Shown: positions 53,505 through 62,312 of the stretch, one piece after another
How positions within the stretch are numbered: the stretch's first letter is position 1
Layout of the letters: every line of letters begins with the position of its first letter
Source: Thermocrinis minervae
GTDB lineage: Bacteria; Aquificota; Aquificia; Aquificales; Aquificaceae
Direction: 5' to 3'
Assembly (NCBI RefSeq): GCF_900142435.1
Contig: NZ_LT670846.1
Coordinates: 372,001 to 436,000 of the forward strand
DNA length: 64,000 nucleotides
Program-made: the position numbers and the translations under genes
The notes under the pieces: model-generated
Database searches by the model: none
Told to the model about the DNA's origin: nothing
What the model saw: the letters and a program-made list of their open reading frames with translations, nothing else

Positions 53505-53513
53505 TGTTATAAT
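53505..53513 (+). promoter_or_regulatory. Extended -10 promoter of folP
   Basis: TGTTATAAT (53505-53513), an extended -10 TGnTATAAT, ends 6 bases before the folP ATG at 53520; no Shine-Dalgarno is present. The start of the symporter gene lies 12 bases to the left. Confidence 0.55.
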
Positions 53514-53519
53514 CATTCC

Positions 53520-54704
53520 ATGCTAATAAAAAGCTTCCAACATCGGGATGCCTTCTACAAGTTTCTTAAGGAGAAGGTAGGCATATTCTTCAGAGAAGCA
53601 GAACAAAGATCATCGGAAGGCGTTTTTTACGTTATCTATTTAGAAAATCAGGAATTACAGCCAGATAAAGTATTTTTATGCGCAAAAGAAAGCTGTATTT
53701 CTGTATTTTTTAACGAAGGTAAATATGCACTGTGTGGAAGTGAAGCACGCCTTAAGGACTTTTTTGGATGTATGGCAAAGTATAAAAAAGACTTTGCTAT
53801 AGGAAGTCTTGAAAATCTTATAAACTATAGGAAAAGATCCTTTAAACTACAGTACAATTACAAAATTTTGCCTTTAGGCATAAAGACAGTCGTAATGGGT
53901 GTTCTCAACGTAACACCAGACTCCTTCTCTGATGGTGGTCTCTATTTAGACCCAAAGGAGGCTGTAAAAAGAGCCATCCAAATGGCAGAGGAAGGTGCTG
54001 ACATCATAGACATAGGAGGAGAGTCTACAAGACCTGGCTCAAAGAGGATAGGCTTGGAGGAAGAACTAAACAGGGTACTACCAGTCCTGCGGCAAGTCAG
54101 AAAGGAACTTCCAAAGGTTTGGATATCCGTAGACACTTACAAATCCCAGGTGGCTAAGGCCTGTCTTGATGAAGGTGCTGACATCATAAACGACATAAGC
54201 GGTGGGACCTTTGACGAGGATATGCTCAAAGTTATAGCCGAGTATAACTGCCCTTACGTACTCTGTCATACCAAAGGAAGGCCTGAAGAATGGAAGGAGA
54301 TACCCATAGTCTACGAGGACGTTGTAGAAGAGATAGTAAAGTTTTTCAGCGAAAGGATAGAAGTTCTCAGATCTTTAGGCTACACAGGCAACCTTATCCT
54401 CGATCCTGGTATAGGATTTGGAAAACTTCCAGAACATAACGTAGAAATACTAAAGAGATTCTCTGAGTTTAAGGTCTTTGGTCTACCTCTTGCAGTTGGC
54501 GTATCAAGGAAGTCTTTCATAGGGCTTATTCTGGAAGGATTGCTTAGAGTCAAAAGGGAGCCAAGGGAGAGGCTTTACGGAAGCTTGGGAGCCGTAGCTT
54601 ACGCGGTTGTACAGGGTGCTCACATAGTAAGAACCCATGACGTAAGGGAAACTAGAGAGTTTTTAGCCCTCTTGGATACAGTAAGGACCTATGGAGATTT
54701 TTAA
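53520..54704 (+). CDS. folP: Dihydropteroate synthase with an N-terminal extension
   Basis: A 394-residue protein. The catalytic DHPS barrel occupies ~120-390: VVMGVLNVTPDSFSDGGLY, IIDIGGESTRPGSKRI, WISVDTYKSQVAKACLDEGADIINDISGG, ILDPGIGFGKLPEHN, VGVSRKSFIGLIL, and GAHIVRTHDVRETREF. It joins p-aminobenzoate to dihydropterin pyrophosphate in folate synthesis. Residues 1-~118 (MLIKSFQHRDAFYKFL... ENQELQPDKVFLCAKESC) are an extra domain with no match I recognise. Overlaps cdaA by 14 bases. Confidence 0.95.
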   Translation: MLIKSFQHRDAFYKFLKEKVGIFFREAEQRSSEGVFYVIYLENQELQPDKVFLCAKESCISVFFNEGKYALCGSEARLKDFFGCMAKYKKDFAIGSLENLINYRKRSFKLQYNYKILPLGIKTVVMGVLNVTPDSFSDGGLYLDPKEAVKRAIQMAEEGADIIDIGGESTRPGSKRIGLEEELNRVLPVLRQVRKELPKVWISVDTYKSQVAKACLDEGADIINDISGGTFDEDMLKVIAEYNCPYVLCHTKGRPEEWKEIPIVYEDVVEEIVKFFSERIEVLRSLGYTGNLILDPGIGFGKLPEHNVEILKRFSEFKVFGLPLAVGVSRKSFIGLILEGLLRVKREPRERLYGSLGAVAYAVVQGAHIVRTHDVRETREFLALLDTVRTYGDF

Positions 54705-55446
54705 GTACATATCACCAAAGGACTTTCTGGACATATTCCTCCTGTCCATACTCATATACGGTGTTCTGTACTTTTTAAAGATCACAAAAGGCTTTCAGAT
54801 ACTGCTGGGATTCATCCCGTTGGTTGGTATGTGGGTATTGGCCGAGGTTTTCAACCTCAGGGCATTAAAGTGGATATTTGAGAAGCTATGGACCGTTGGT
54901 CTATTTTCTCTGATAATCATATTCCAGCCTGAGATAAGAAAGGCCCTAATGCAGTTGGGTCATAAAACGCGTATAAAGACCACAAAACCTGTAGAGGAGA
55001 TGGTAATAGAAAAGGTGGTACGTGCTTGCTTTTTTATGGCAGAAAGGCAGATAGGAGCCCTGATAGTCATAGAGAGGGGTCAAAACTTGGAGTTTCTTAT
55101 AGAAGGTTGCGTTTACATAGACAGCGCAGTCTCCGTTGAGCTTCTCATCACCATCTTCAACCCTCTGTCTCCCCTCCATGATGGTGCTGTAGTTATAAGG
55201 GGTGACAGGATAGCTTACGCCTCCTGTATACTACCCCTTTCTAAGTCACCAAACATACCCAAGAAGTACGGAACCAGACACAGAGCAGCCGTTGGTATAA
55301 CTGAAGAGAGTGACGCCATAGCCATTGTGGTTTCTGAAGAGACGGGAGAAGTGTCCATAGCTGTATCGGGAAAGCTCGAGAGGAACCTGGATCCTGAAAC
55401 GGCAAAGGGCATACTCTTCAGAGAGTTGGGTATGAGCAATGCTTAA
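54691..55446 (+). CDS. cdaA: Diadenylate cyclase CdaA (DisA_N domain)
   Basis: A 251-residue membrane enzyme. Three N-terminal helices (LDIFLLSILIYGVLYFL, LLGFIPLVGMWVLAEVF, TVGLFSLIIIFQPEIRKAL) followed by the DisA_N domain with DGAVVIRGDRI (DGA) and GTRHRAAVGITEES (RHR), the two ATP/c-di-AMP motifs. Makes cyclic di-AMP from two ATP, controlling cell-wall and osmotic homeostasis in relatives. Downstream is a YbbR-type gene as in classic cdaA-cdaR pairs. Confidence 0.95.
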   Translation: MEIFKYISPKDFLDIFLLSILIYGVLYFLKITKGFQILLGFIPLVGMWVLAEVFNLRALKWIFEKLWTVGLFSLIIIFQPEIRKALMQLGHKTRIKTTKPVEEMVIEKVVRACFFMAERQIGALIVIERGQNLEFLIEGCVYIDSAVSVELLITIFNPLSPLHDGAVVIRGDRIAYASCILPLSKSPNIPKKYGTRHRAAVGITEESDAIAIVVSEETGEVSIAVSGKLERNLDPETAKGILFRELGMSNA

Positions 55447-55813
55447 GAAGATCTTTGTTGTTGACTGGCACTATAAACTTGTATCTGTTCTCTTAGCAAC
55501 AGTCGTGTGGTTTTTTGTAAGTTACGGTGTGAGGACTCCTCTGTACGTAGAGAAAGAAATCCAGATAGTGCATCAAGATGCCAATTATACCTACAAGCTA
55601 AGCAAGAAAAAAGCGAGGGTAAAGCTTTTTGTGCTGGAAATAACAAACATTGAAGAAGTTGTGGAAGATGTTAAGGTCTATGTGGACGTAAAGGGCCTCT
55701 CAGAAGGTGAGTATATGCTTAAAGTAAATGCGGAAAGTCCAAATCCCTTCTTAGCCATACCCACAGAGGTGGAACCTAGTTCAGTGAGGGTATATGTAAA
55801 GAGGCGGGGCTAG
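55439..55813 (+). CDS. CdaR/YbbR-like regulator with a single YbbR-type domain
   Basis: A 124-residue protein overlapping cdaA by 8 bases. N-terminal membrane helix (WHYKLVSVLLATVVWFFVSYGV), then one extracytoplasmic beta domain (VKVYVDVKGLSEGEYMLKVNAES and VEPSSVRVYVKRR) of YbbR type. Firmicute CdaR has several such domains, so this is a minimal version. CdaR binds and tunes CdaA. Confidence 0.82.
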   Translation: MLKKIFVVDWHYKLVSVLLATVVWFFVSYGVRTPLYVEKEIQIVHQDANYTYKLSKKKARVKLFVLEITNIEEVVEDVKVYVDVKGLSEGEYMLKVNAESPNPFLAIPTEVEPSSVRVYVKRRG

Positions 55814-55819
55814 AGCCCC
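55806..55819. terminator. Possible bidirectional hairpin between cdaR-like and erpA-type genes
   Basis: GGGGC-TAGA-GCCCC is a 5-bp GC stem at the tail-to-tail junction. No clear T-run follows on either strand (minus gets CTCTTTAC), so it may only pause transcription. Confidence 0.3.
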
Positions 55820-55822
55820 AGA

Positions 55823-56167
55823 TCATCCGCAAGAGAAGGAGTTTCCGCAACCACAGCTACCTGTAACATTGGGGTTCTTTATGGTAAAGCCACCACCCAT
55901 GAAGTCTACCACGTAGTCAAGCTCTGCATTGTTCACGTAGGGCATGGAGAACTTGTCTATGGCTATCTTAAGGCCGTTGTATTCAAAGACGTAATCGCCT
56001 TCTTCTATGGTGTCATCAAAGCCCATGGCGTACTGAAAGCCAGAGCATCCACCTGGAACAACCCTTATCCTGAGTATAGGTTCTGTTATATTATTCTCTT
56101 GAGCTATCCTCAAAACTTCTTGGACAGCCTTCTCAGTTGCGAAGAAGTTCATCTCTACCTTCTGCAT
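55823..56167 (-). CDS. HesB/IscA/ErpA-family A-type Fe-S carrier
   Basis: A 114-residue A-type carrier: LRIRVVPGGCSGFQYAMGFD (first Cys), ending VTGSCGCGNSFSCG (CGC plus an extra Cys). Delivers Fe-S clusters to target enzymes after the IscU step. Could be called erpA or iscA; I cannot separate them by eye. Shine-Dalgarno AGGAGGTG before the ATG. Confidence 0.93.
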   Translation of the reverse strand: MQKVEMNFFATEKAVQEVLRIAQENNITEPILRIRVVPGGCSGFQYAMGFDDTIEEGDYVFEYNGLKIAIDKFSMPYVNNAELDYVVDFMGGGFTIKNPNVTGSCGCGNSFSCG

Positions 56168-56244
56168 CTTAAAGCACCTCCTGTAAAAGTATTTAGTCGC
56201 TTTTTATTCTATCCAAACTTTTATGGGTGGCAATGTGATTTTCC

Positions 56245-56679
56245 TCATCCTTTTAGTGCTTCCAGGACCAGGCTGTCTAATTCTGCCGCCTTTTGGAGGT
56301 TACCCGTATGCATGAAGGGGACCACTCCCAAAACTGTGCCACCAGGAAAGAGACAGTTTTCAACCTTTTGAACCTCCATCTCAAACACGTTTACAGGAAA
56401 CTTTACAGACTCTATCCGTTCCTTTACCAATCTTACGCTTCCATAGCATGCTATAGCTGTGTTGGGTGCAAAGAAGAAGAGGGATGCTTTCTGAGTCTGT
56501 ATCATATTCTGAGCACTTTTAGAATTAGAGCTTAAGGCCATCCTTATAAGGTTCTGCTCTATAGGATAAAGCCATGTTATGAAGGTCTGATGCATGTCTC
56601 CTCCTGCATCCACTGTGGCCAAGACGGCTGGAAATATGGATAGCTCTCTCATAAGGTCAAAAAGCTCCTTTGGAAGCAT
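56245..56679 (-). CDS. Pyridoxamine 5-phosphate oxidase-like FMN-binding protein
   Basis: 144 residues from ATG 56679 (MLPKELFDLMRELS); the GTG at 56688 is rejected because AGGAGGTG is the Shine-Dalgarno for 56679. Split-barrel fold: FPAVLATVDAGGDMHQTFITWLYPIEQNLIRMALS and ACYGSVRLVKERIES. Likely binds FMN or F420; substrate unknown. Next to an oxygen-binding-type di-iron protein, divergent, so possibly redox-linked. Confidence 0.8.
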   Translation of the reverse strand: MLPKELFDLMRELSIFPAVLATVDAGGDMHQTFITWLYPIEQNLIRMALSSNSKSAQNMIQTQKASLFFFAPNTAIACYGSVRLVKERIESVKFPVNVFEMEVQKVENCLFPGGTVLGVVPFMHTGNLQKAAELDSLVLEALKG

Positions 56680-56720
56680 GACAAACACCTCCTAAGGGAA
56701 GGACTTTAACGCAATTTTAA

Positions 56721-56744
56721 ACTTGTACTTGTTAATATACAAGT
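56721..56744 (+). promoter_or_regulatory. Palindromic operator candidate upstream of the di-iron MBL gene
   Basis: ACTTGT appears as two tandem copies (56721 and 56727), and the second pairs with ACAAGT (56739-56744) across a TAATAT spacer, giving an 18-base inverted repeat. ATACAAGG, a further imperfect half-site, follows at 56753-56760 and includes the start of the Shine-Dalgarno of ATG 56770. Located between the divergent FMN-type gene and the di-iron gene. Confidence 0.45.
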
Positions 56745-56769
56745 TAAAATATATACAAGGAGGCATAGG

Positions 56770-57528
56770 ATGCATAAGCTGCTTTATAAAGACAAAAACC
56801 ATCTGGTTGCTTACTATGAAGAGCTTACTCCTGCGAGTGCTGTTCAGGCAAACCAATACCTTATAGTTCATAAGGATGAGGGCATGCTCTTAGACCCAGG
56901 AGGACACAAAGTGTTTACCAAACTCCTATCCGATGTGTCTACACTCATCCCACCATCGCATATAAGGTACGTATTCCTTTCCCATCAAGATCCTGATATA
57001 GTGGCTGCCATAAACGGGTGGCTGATGACCACGGGGGCAGAGGCACTCATATCTAAGCTTTGGATAAGGTTCCTTCCTCACTTTGGTCTTGACTCCAAAC
57101 TGGAGAACAGGGTAGTACCTATAGACGACAGGGGGACGGTTGTAACGTTGGGTGGTGACTGTAAGATTTTGATAATCCCTGCCCACTTCATGCATTCGCC
57201 TGGGAACTTCCAGGTTTACGACCCGTGTTCCAAGATACTCTTCTCTGGTGACCTGGGAGCCTCTTTGGGACAGGACTACATATTCGTTGAGGACTTTGAT
57301 TCTCACATAAAGTACATGGAGCCTTTTCACAGAAGGTACATGGCAAGTAGCAAGGTACTTAAGCTTTGGGCAAAGATGGTAAGACAGCTGGACATAGAAA
57401 TAATAGCACCACAGCATGGAGCTATTTTTAAAGGTAAAAAGATGGTGGAAAGATTTATAAACTGGATCGAAAACCTTCAGGTGGGTGTAGACCTAGTCTC
57501 CGAAGAAACCTACAAGATTCCCGTATAA
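56770..57528 (+). CDS. Metallo-beta-lactamase-fold di-iron protein (ODP/FprA N-domain type)
   Basis: A 252-residue protein: the motif [13 protein letters not shown] is HxxxD-like (H-Q-D-P-D) as in oxygen-binding di-iron proteins rather than the usual HxHxDH; further ligands are in [30 protein letters not shown], and [12 protein letters not shown]. It resembles the lactamase half of flavodiiron proteins but lacks the flavodoxin domain. Expected role: O2 or NO binding or reduction. Shine-Dalgarno AAGGAGG; palindromic upstream site. Confidence 0.85.
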   Translation: MHKLLYKDKNHLVAYYEELTPASAVQANQYLIVHKDEGMLLDPGGHKVFTKLLSDVSTLIPPSHIRYVFLSHQDPDIVAAINGWLMTTGAEALISKLWIRFLPHFGLDSKLENRVVPIDDRGTVVTLGGDCKILIIPAHFMHSPGNFQVYDPCSKILFSGDLGASLGQDYIFVEDFDSHIKYMEPFHRRYMASSKVLKLWAKMVRQLDIEIIAPQHGAIFKGKKMVERFINWIENLQVGVDLVSEETYKIPV

Positions 57529-57550
57529 TATACCTTTTGGAGGTTTTATC

Positions 57551-58078
57551 ATGGATCTGAAGAAGATACCACCAGGCAAAAACCCACCAGAGGATGTGTA
57601 CGTGGTTGTAGAGATACCTAAGGATAGCTCCATAAAATACGAGGTGGACAAGGAATCTGGAGCTGTATTTGTAGACAGGTTTCTGTTTACCGCCATGCAT
57701 TACCCGTTCAACTATGGGTTTATACCTCAGACCCTGGCGGACGATGGAGACCCTGTAGACGTTTTAGTGATCTCAAGCAGTCCTGTGTTCCCTGGCTCTG
57801 TGATGAGATGTAGGCCTATTGGGGCACTCATAATGAGGGACGAAGAAGGAGAGGATACAAAGCTTATAGCCGTCCCACATTCTAAACTAGACCCTACATA
57901 CGACAACATTAGATCTGTTGAAGACCTTCCGAAACCTATTCTTGACAAGATAAAACACTTCTTTGAACACTACAAAGAGCTAGAGCCTGGTAAATGGGTG
58001 AAAGTAGAGGACTTTAAGGGTCCTGAGTTTGCCCACGAAGAGATAAAAAAGGGCATAGAAAACTACAAAAAGGCATAG
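57551..58078 (+). CDS. ppa: Inorganic pyrophosphatase
   Basis: A 175-residue family I pyrophosphatase: [55 protein letters not shown] (metal Asp), [15 protein letters not shown]. Hydrolyses PPi, drawing biosynthesis forward. Preceded by GGAGG at 57540-57544 and TATAAT at 57524-57529 across the end of the ODP-type gene. kdsD starts right after the stop. Confidence 0.98.
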   Translation: MDLKKIPPGKNPPEDVYVVVEIPKDSSIKYEVDKESGAVFVDRFLFTAMHYPFNYGFIPQTLADDGDPVDVLVISSSPVFPGSVMRCRPIGALIMRDEEGEDTKLIAVPHSKLDPTYDNIRSVEDLPKPILDKIKHFFEHYKELEPGKWVKVEDFKGPEFAHEEIKKGIENYKKA

Positions 58079-59041
58079 ATGCAAGAGGTAATAGACTGGG
58101 CTCGCCAGGTTTTTGACATAGAGATAGAACAGGTAAAAAGACTGAGGGATTCTCTGGACGAGAACTTTGTAAAAGCTGTAGAGATAATATACAACTGCCA
58201 GGGTAAGGTAATACTCACGGGTGTGGGAAAGTCTGGACACATAGCCAGTAAGATAGCCAGTACCCTGTCAAGTACTGGCACGCCGGCCCACTTTTTACAC
58301 CCTGCTGAAGCTCTCCACGGGGACCTGGGAGTTATAGACAGCAAGGACGTGGTTCTTGCTATATCTAACAGCGGACAGTCCCAGGAGGTCCTAAGCCTTA
58401 TACCTTATGTAAAGCTCATGGGTGTACCCCTAATATCCATCACCAACAATCCAGAGTCTGAGCTTGCAAGAAGGTCGGACGTGCACATACACCTAATGGT
58501 GGAAAGAGAGGCATGCCCTTTAAACTTGGCACCTACCAGCTCAACTACCGCTGCCTTGGTCCTGGGTGATGCTATCGCTATGGTACTTTTAAGGCTGAGG
58601 GGATTTACCGAAAGAGACTTTGCCCTAAGGCATCCCGCAGGAAGTTTGGGGAGGAAGCTTAGACAGGTAAGGGAGATATACCATACGGGAGAGGAAGTCC
58701 CAGTGGTTCAAGAGGATACGCCCATGCCACAGGTGATAATAGAGATGACCAGCAAAGGATTTGGTGCCACCGCTGTGGTAGACAAAGAAGGAAAGCTGGT
58801 GGGCATCATCACAGACGGAGACCTAAGGAGGTTCATAAACAGGGGAGGAGATCTAAACAAGAGTCTTGCCAAAGATGTGATGACGAGAAATCCAAAGGTT
58901 ATAAAAGAAGACAGATTAGTAGCGGAGGCCTTAAGGCTCATGGAAGATCATAAGATTACTGTTCTGTTAGTCCCTGATGAGGAAGGAAGGATAAAGGGTA
59001 TAATACACATGCATGACATCCTGAGGTCTGGCCTTATATGA
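58079..59041 (+). CDS. kdsD: Arabinose-5-phosphate isomerase KdsD
   Basis: A 320-residue SIS-CBS protein. SIS domain: [43 protein letters not shown] and [14 protein letters not shown]. Two CBS repeats in 205-320 ([34 protein letters not shown]). Isomerises ribulose-5-phosphate to arabinose-5-phosphate for Kdo of lipopolysaccharide. Overlaps dxr by 4 bases. Confidence 0.96.
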   Translation: MQEVIDWARQVFDIEIEQVKRLRDSLDENFVKAVEIIYNCQGKVILTGVGKSGHIASKIASTLSSTGTPAHFLHPAEALHGDLGVIDSKDVVLAISNSGQSQEVLSLIPYVKLMGVPLISITNNPESELARRSDVHIHLMVEREACPLNLAPTSSTTAALVLGDAIAMVLLRLRGFTERDFALRHPAGSLGRKLRQVREIYHTGEEVPVVQEDTPMPQVIIEMTSKGFGATAVVDKEGKLVGIITDGDLRRFINRGGDLNKSLAKDVMTRNPKVIKEDRLVAEALRLMEDHKITVLLVPDEEGRIKGIIHMHDILRSGLI

Positions 59042-60171
59042 AGAGGTTTTCCATCCTTGGCTCTACAGGTTCCGTAGGAACCCAAACCCTTGACATAATA
59101 AGGGAGTACAGACAAGAGTTTGAGCTCATAGGCCTTGTAGCCAGAAGGTCTTCGGAAAAACTCCTAAAACAGGCTATAGAGTTCAGGCCCAAGTATGTGG
59201 TTTCTTACGAAAAGCCTACAGAAGAATGGCTTAATGCCCTTCCAGAGGGCACGCTCTACCTGCATGGCGAAGAAGGTCTTATGGCTGTCTTGGAAGAGTC
59301 CCAGGAGATACTCAACGCCATATCCGGAGTGGATGGTATACTACCCACCTACCATATACTTACCATGGGTAAAAAGCTTCTTGCCAGCAACAAAGAGTCT
59401 GTAGTGTGCCTTCCTGATCTTATAAGAAAAAACAGGGAAAAAGTGGTGCCCGTGGACAGTGAACACAACGCTCTCTTTCAGCTTTTGCAGATGGTGAGAA
59501 AAGAACACATAAAGAAGGTTTACCTTACTGCTTCGGGTGGACCCTTTAAGGACCTTCCTGTAGAAGACCTTGAAAAGGTGACGGTGGAAGAGACTCTAAG
59601 ACATCCAAGGTGGAAGATGGGCTCTAAGATAACGGTAGATTCGGCCACCCTCATGAACAAGGGGATAGAGGTTTTGGAAGCTATGACGCTTTTTGATTTA
59701 GACCTTGACCACATAAGGGTGGTAATACATCCACAGAGCTACGTACATGGAGCTTTACAGCTCATAGACGGTAGCTTTATATTCCACGTTTCTGATACAG
59801 ACATGCGCATACCTGTACTGCATGCCCTCTTCTATCCTGAGAGGAAACCCTTTCCTTTTGAAGGGAAGGAAATAATTGATCTCTCGAACATAACCTTTGA
59901 AGAGGTAGACAGGAAGAAGTTTCCAGCCTTGGATCTGTGCAAATGGGTGGCTCAGATGGGCGGAGTCTATGTCCCTGTACTCATAGGTGCGGATGAGGCA
60001 GCTGTGGAGCTTTTTCTCAAAGGTAGGATAAAGTTTACACAGATACATCTGGTAGTTGAAGAGGTGTTGAGCTCTGTAACCTTTAAAGATCCAGAGAACA
60101 TAGAGGATCTGCTTAAAGTTATAGATTGGGCTTACCATAAGGGGTTGGCTGTGGGGGAAAAGCTGGCATGA
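59038..60171 (+). CDS. dxr: 1-deoxy-D-xylulose 5-phosphate reductoisomerase
   Basis: A 377-residue enzyme of the MEP isoprenoid pathway. Seen: [16 protein letters not shown] (NADPH), [80 protein letters not shown]. All core metal and substrate residues are present. Overlaps kdsD and purN by 4 bases each. In many genomes dxr follows cdsA; here it does not. Confidence 0.97.
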   Translation: MKRFSILGSTGSVGTQTLDIIREYRQEFELIGLVARRSSEKLLKQAIEFRPKYVVSYEKPTEEWLNALPEGTLYLHGEEGLMAVLEESQEILNAISGVDGILPTYHILTMGKKLLASNKESVVCLPDLIRKNREKVVPVDSEHNALFQLLQMVRKEHIKKVYLTASGGPFKDLPVEDLEKVTVEETLRHPRWKMGSKITVDSATLMNKGIEVLEAMTLFDLDLDHIRVVIHPQSYVHGALQLIDGSFIFHVSDTDMRIPVLHALFYPERKPFPFEGKEIIDLSNITFEEVDRKKFPALDLCKWVAQMGGVYVPVLIGADEAAVELFLKGRIKFTQIHLVVEEVLSSVTFKDPENIEDLLKVIDWAYHKGLAVGEKLA

Positions 60172-60815
60172 ACCTGGGAGTGTTGGTTTCAGGAAGAGGT
60201 TCCAACCTTCAAGCCATCATAGACGCTATAGAGTCAGGTAAGCTCCAAGACAGGATAAGCATAGTAATATCCAACAGAGAAAAAGCTTACGCTATAGAAA
60301 GATGTAAGAAGCACTCTATACCTTACGTAGTCATAAAGAGGAAGGACTTTCCCTCTAGAGAAGAGTTTGAAAGGGCTATGGTGGATATCCTCAAAGAAAG
60401 GGGTGTGGAGCTTGTAGTACTTGCTGGTTTTATGAGCATACTTACTAAGACTTTCCTATCTGCCTTTCCCATGAAGGTCATAAACATACACCCTTCCCTC
60501 ATTCCTGCTTTTCAAGGGCTCAACGCGCAGAAGCAGGCTTTAGAGTATGGAGCAAAAATAACGGGTTGTACAGTGCACTTTGTCACGGAAGAGTTGGACA
60601 ACGGGCCTGTGATAGTCCAGGCGTGCGTACCTGTACTGGATACCGATACGGAAGAGAGCCTTTCCGAGAGGATACTCTCCTACGAGCATCGCATACTCCC
60701 ACAGGCAATAAAGTGGATATCCCAGGGTAGGGTAAAGGTGGAAGGTAGGATAGTCAAAGTGGAGGGTGCCAAGTACGGTACTCTTCCAGTTAATCCTTCC
60801 TTAGAAGATTTCTAG
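60168..60815 (+). CDS. purN: Phosphoribosylglycinamide formyltransferase
   Basis: A 215-residue Pur[58 protein letters not shown] (catalytic His), [19 protein letters not shown] (Asp). Uses 10-formyl-THF for purine ring building. Last of the ppa-kdsD-dxr-purN run. Confidence 0.97.
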   Translation: MNLGVLVSGRGSNLQAIIDAIESGKLQDRISIVISNREKAYAIERCKKHSIPYVVIKRKDFPSREEFERAMVDILKERGVELVVLAGFMSILTKTFLSAFPMKVINIHPSLIPAFQGLNAQKQALEYGAKITGCTVHFVTEELDNGPVIVQACVPVLDTDTEESLSERILSYEHRILPQAIKWISQGRVKVEGRIVKVEGAKYGTLPVNPSLEDF

Positions 60816-60861
60816 CTTTTATAATAGTTTTAGCGTTACTTTTTTGAAAGGAGGGAATAGT

Positions 60862-61254
60862 ATGTGGAGGTTTCTAAGAAATAGGCTGTTGGTGTTTTCT
60901 ATACTTGGATGGTTCACCTTCTTCGTTGGCTCACCTGCCATGGCTGGGTTGGTAGAGTCAAAAGCTCCTGACCAAATTAGCAACTACAACAGGGATGAAG
61001 ACATAAACAAGATAAGAAGGGCTCTTGAAAACAAGCTCGTACAGGAGAAGCTAAAAGCCTACGGCCTTACAAAGGAAGAGGTAGAGAAGAAGCTTTCTGA
61101 AATGAACGACGAGCAGATACGTATGCTTGCCAGTGCATCGGACAAGCTCTTGGCAGGTGGAGATGGCCTTGGTGTAGTGGTAACAGTGCTTGTAATACTT
61201 ATACTCCTCGTGATACTCCTTAAGCTTCTCAACAAAGAAATAATCATAAGGTGA
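60862..61254 (+). CDS. PA2779-family exported/membrane protein
   Basis: 130 residues from ATG 60862 (MWRFLRNRLLVFS), with GAAAGGAGGGAA as Shine-Dalgarno; the TTG at 60844 is rejected. Signal-like helix LLVFSILGWFTFFVGSPAMA, a charged middle (DEDINKIRRALENKLVQEKLKAYGLTKEEVEKKL) and a C-terminal membrane helix (GVVVTVLVILILLVILLKLL). Layout and the partner gene fit the PA2779 family, which pairs with PA2778 cysteine peptidase. TATAAT at 60820-60825. Confidence 0.8.
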   Translation: MWRFLRNRLLVFSILGWFTFFVGSPAMAGLVESKAPDQISNYNRDEDINKIRRALENKLVQEKLKAYGLTKEEVEKKLSEMNDEQIRMLASASDKLLAGGDGLGVVVTVLVILILLVILLKLLNKEIIIR

Positions 61255-61724
61255 TCCTCCTTCTCCTCCTGCCTTTCCTTTTTTCTTTTAAACTCCTTGA
61301 TGTTCCTTTTGTAAAGCAAGAGAAAGACTTCTGCGGGCCCTCTGCCCTGAGCAGCGTACTGGCCTACTATGGAATACACAAAAGTCAGCAGGAGATAGCC
61401 AAGTACGTCTACATACCGGCTCTAAAGGGAGCTCTTATAACAGACCTTGAGAACTACGCCAAAAGCTTAGGCCTAAGGACAGAGCTTTTCCAGGGTAGCT
61501 TAGAAAATATAAAGGAACAGATAGACAAAGGACATCCGGTCATACTGTTGGTAGACCTGGGTAACGCCTTTGTGAGCGTACCCCACTACTTGGTGGTCAT
61601 AGGTTACGATGAAAACTACTTTTATGTACATACTGGGTACAAACCAAGGGAAAAGATGAGCTACCAAGAACTTTACCGGATCTGGTCAAAGATGGGAAGG
61701 GTAGCCTTGGTGGTCTACCCATGA
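61251..61724 (+). CDS. C39-like cysteine peptidase, PA2778 family
   Basis: A 157-residue protein (GTG start inside the previous stop). Signal-like [13 protein letters not shown], then [23 protein letters not shown] with catalytic Cys, [20 protein letters not shown] with the His and the Asp, the C39-like papain fold. Probably acts outside the cytoplasm on a partner; the PA2778/PA2779 pair is often co-located. The selB remnant overlaps its stop by 4 bases. Confidence 0.85.
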   Translation: MILLLLLPFLFSFKLLDVPFVKQEKDFCGPSALSSVLAYYGIHKSQQEIAKYVYIPALKGALITDLENYAKSLGLRTELFQGSLENIKEQIDKGHPVILLVDLGNAFVSVPHYLVVIGYDENYFYVHTGYKPREKMSYQELYRIWSKMGRVALVVYP

Positions 61725-62304
61725 TCTACGTCCCCATAGGAACGGCTGGACATGTAGACCACGGCAAGACAAGCTTGATAAAAGTCCTTACAGGCATAGA
61801 CACGGATAGGCTGCCTGAGGAGAAGTCCAGGGGTATGAGTATTGACATAGGTTTTGCTTTCTTAGACTTTCCAGAGGAAGGTATAAGGGTTGAATTCATA
61901 GACGTGCCGGGTCATGAAAGCTTTATTAAGAACACCATTTCCTACTGTGGGAAAACTCTCCCCTGTTTGAGGAAACCCAATCCTTCGGCGAGCTTATGAA
62001 CCTCCTCAAAGAACAGATAAGGGAGTATAAGGAGCTTTACGATTACAAGGACATCCTTAGCTACGCCGTACGAAAAGGATACGTGCACAGTCTAGGGAAC
62101 TATCTGTACATAAGCGACGGATTGCTCAGGGACTATGTAAAAAGGTTAAAAGAATTAGGAGAGACCTTTAGTGTGCAGGATGCAAAAAGCGTTTTAGGGC
62201 TGAGTAGAAAGTATCTTATACCCCTCCTTGAGTACCTGGATCGTACAGGAATAATAAGAAGGGAAGGAGATGTAAGGAGGTTCGTAAAAGGCTTTATGCT
62301 ATAA
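61721..62304 (+). pseudogene. selB: SelB (selenocysteine-specific elongation factor) remnant
   Basis: First part: [19 protein letters not shown] (G1), [22 protein letters not shown] (switch I), [12 protein letters not shown] (G3), then a stop at 61999 after an out-of-frame stretch. Second part, another frame, from 61996 (upstream-open): a 102-residue winged-helix end with YVKRLKEL...FSVQDAKSVLGLSRKYLIPLLEYLDRTGIIRREGDVRRF, the RNA-binding C-terminus of SelB. G4/G5, domains II-III and most winged helices are missing (~400-450 residues of a normal ~600). Not functional as a factor; probably lost with selenoprotein use. Its last codons carry the atpG promoter. Confidence 0.85.
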
Positions 62305-62305
62305 T
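62297..62305 (+). promoter_or_regulatory. Extended -10 promoter of atpG
   Basis: TGCTATAAT at 62297-62305, an extended -10, ends 7 bases before the atpG ATG (62313) and overlaps the stop of the selB remnant. No Shine-Dalgarno in the gap, so a leaderless transcript is predicted. The -35 position (62277-62282, GAGGTT) has no match. Confidence 0.6.
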
Positions 62306-62312
62306 TGTCTAC

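Noticed and set aside
56926-57417. 163-residue minus-strand ORF inside the di-iron protein gene
   Set aside because: Composition (Y, R, V-rich) is typical of an antisense shadow; the plus-strand gene has the conserved motifs.
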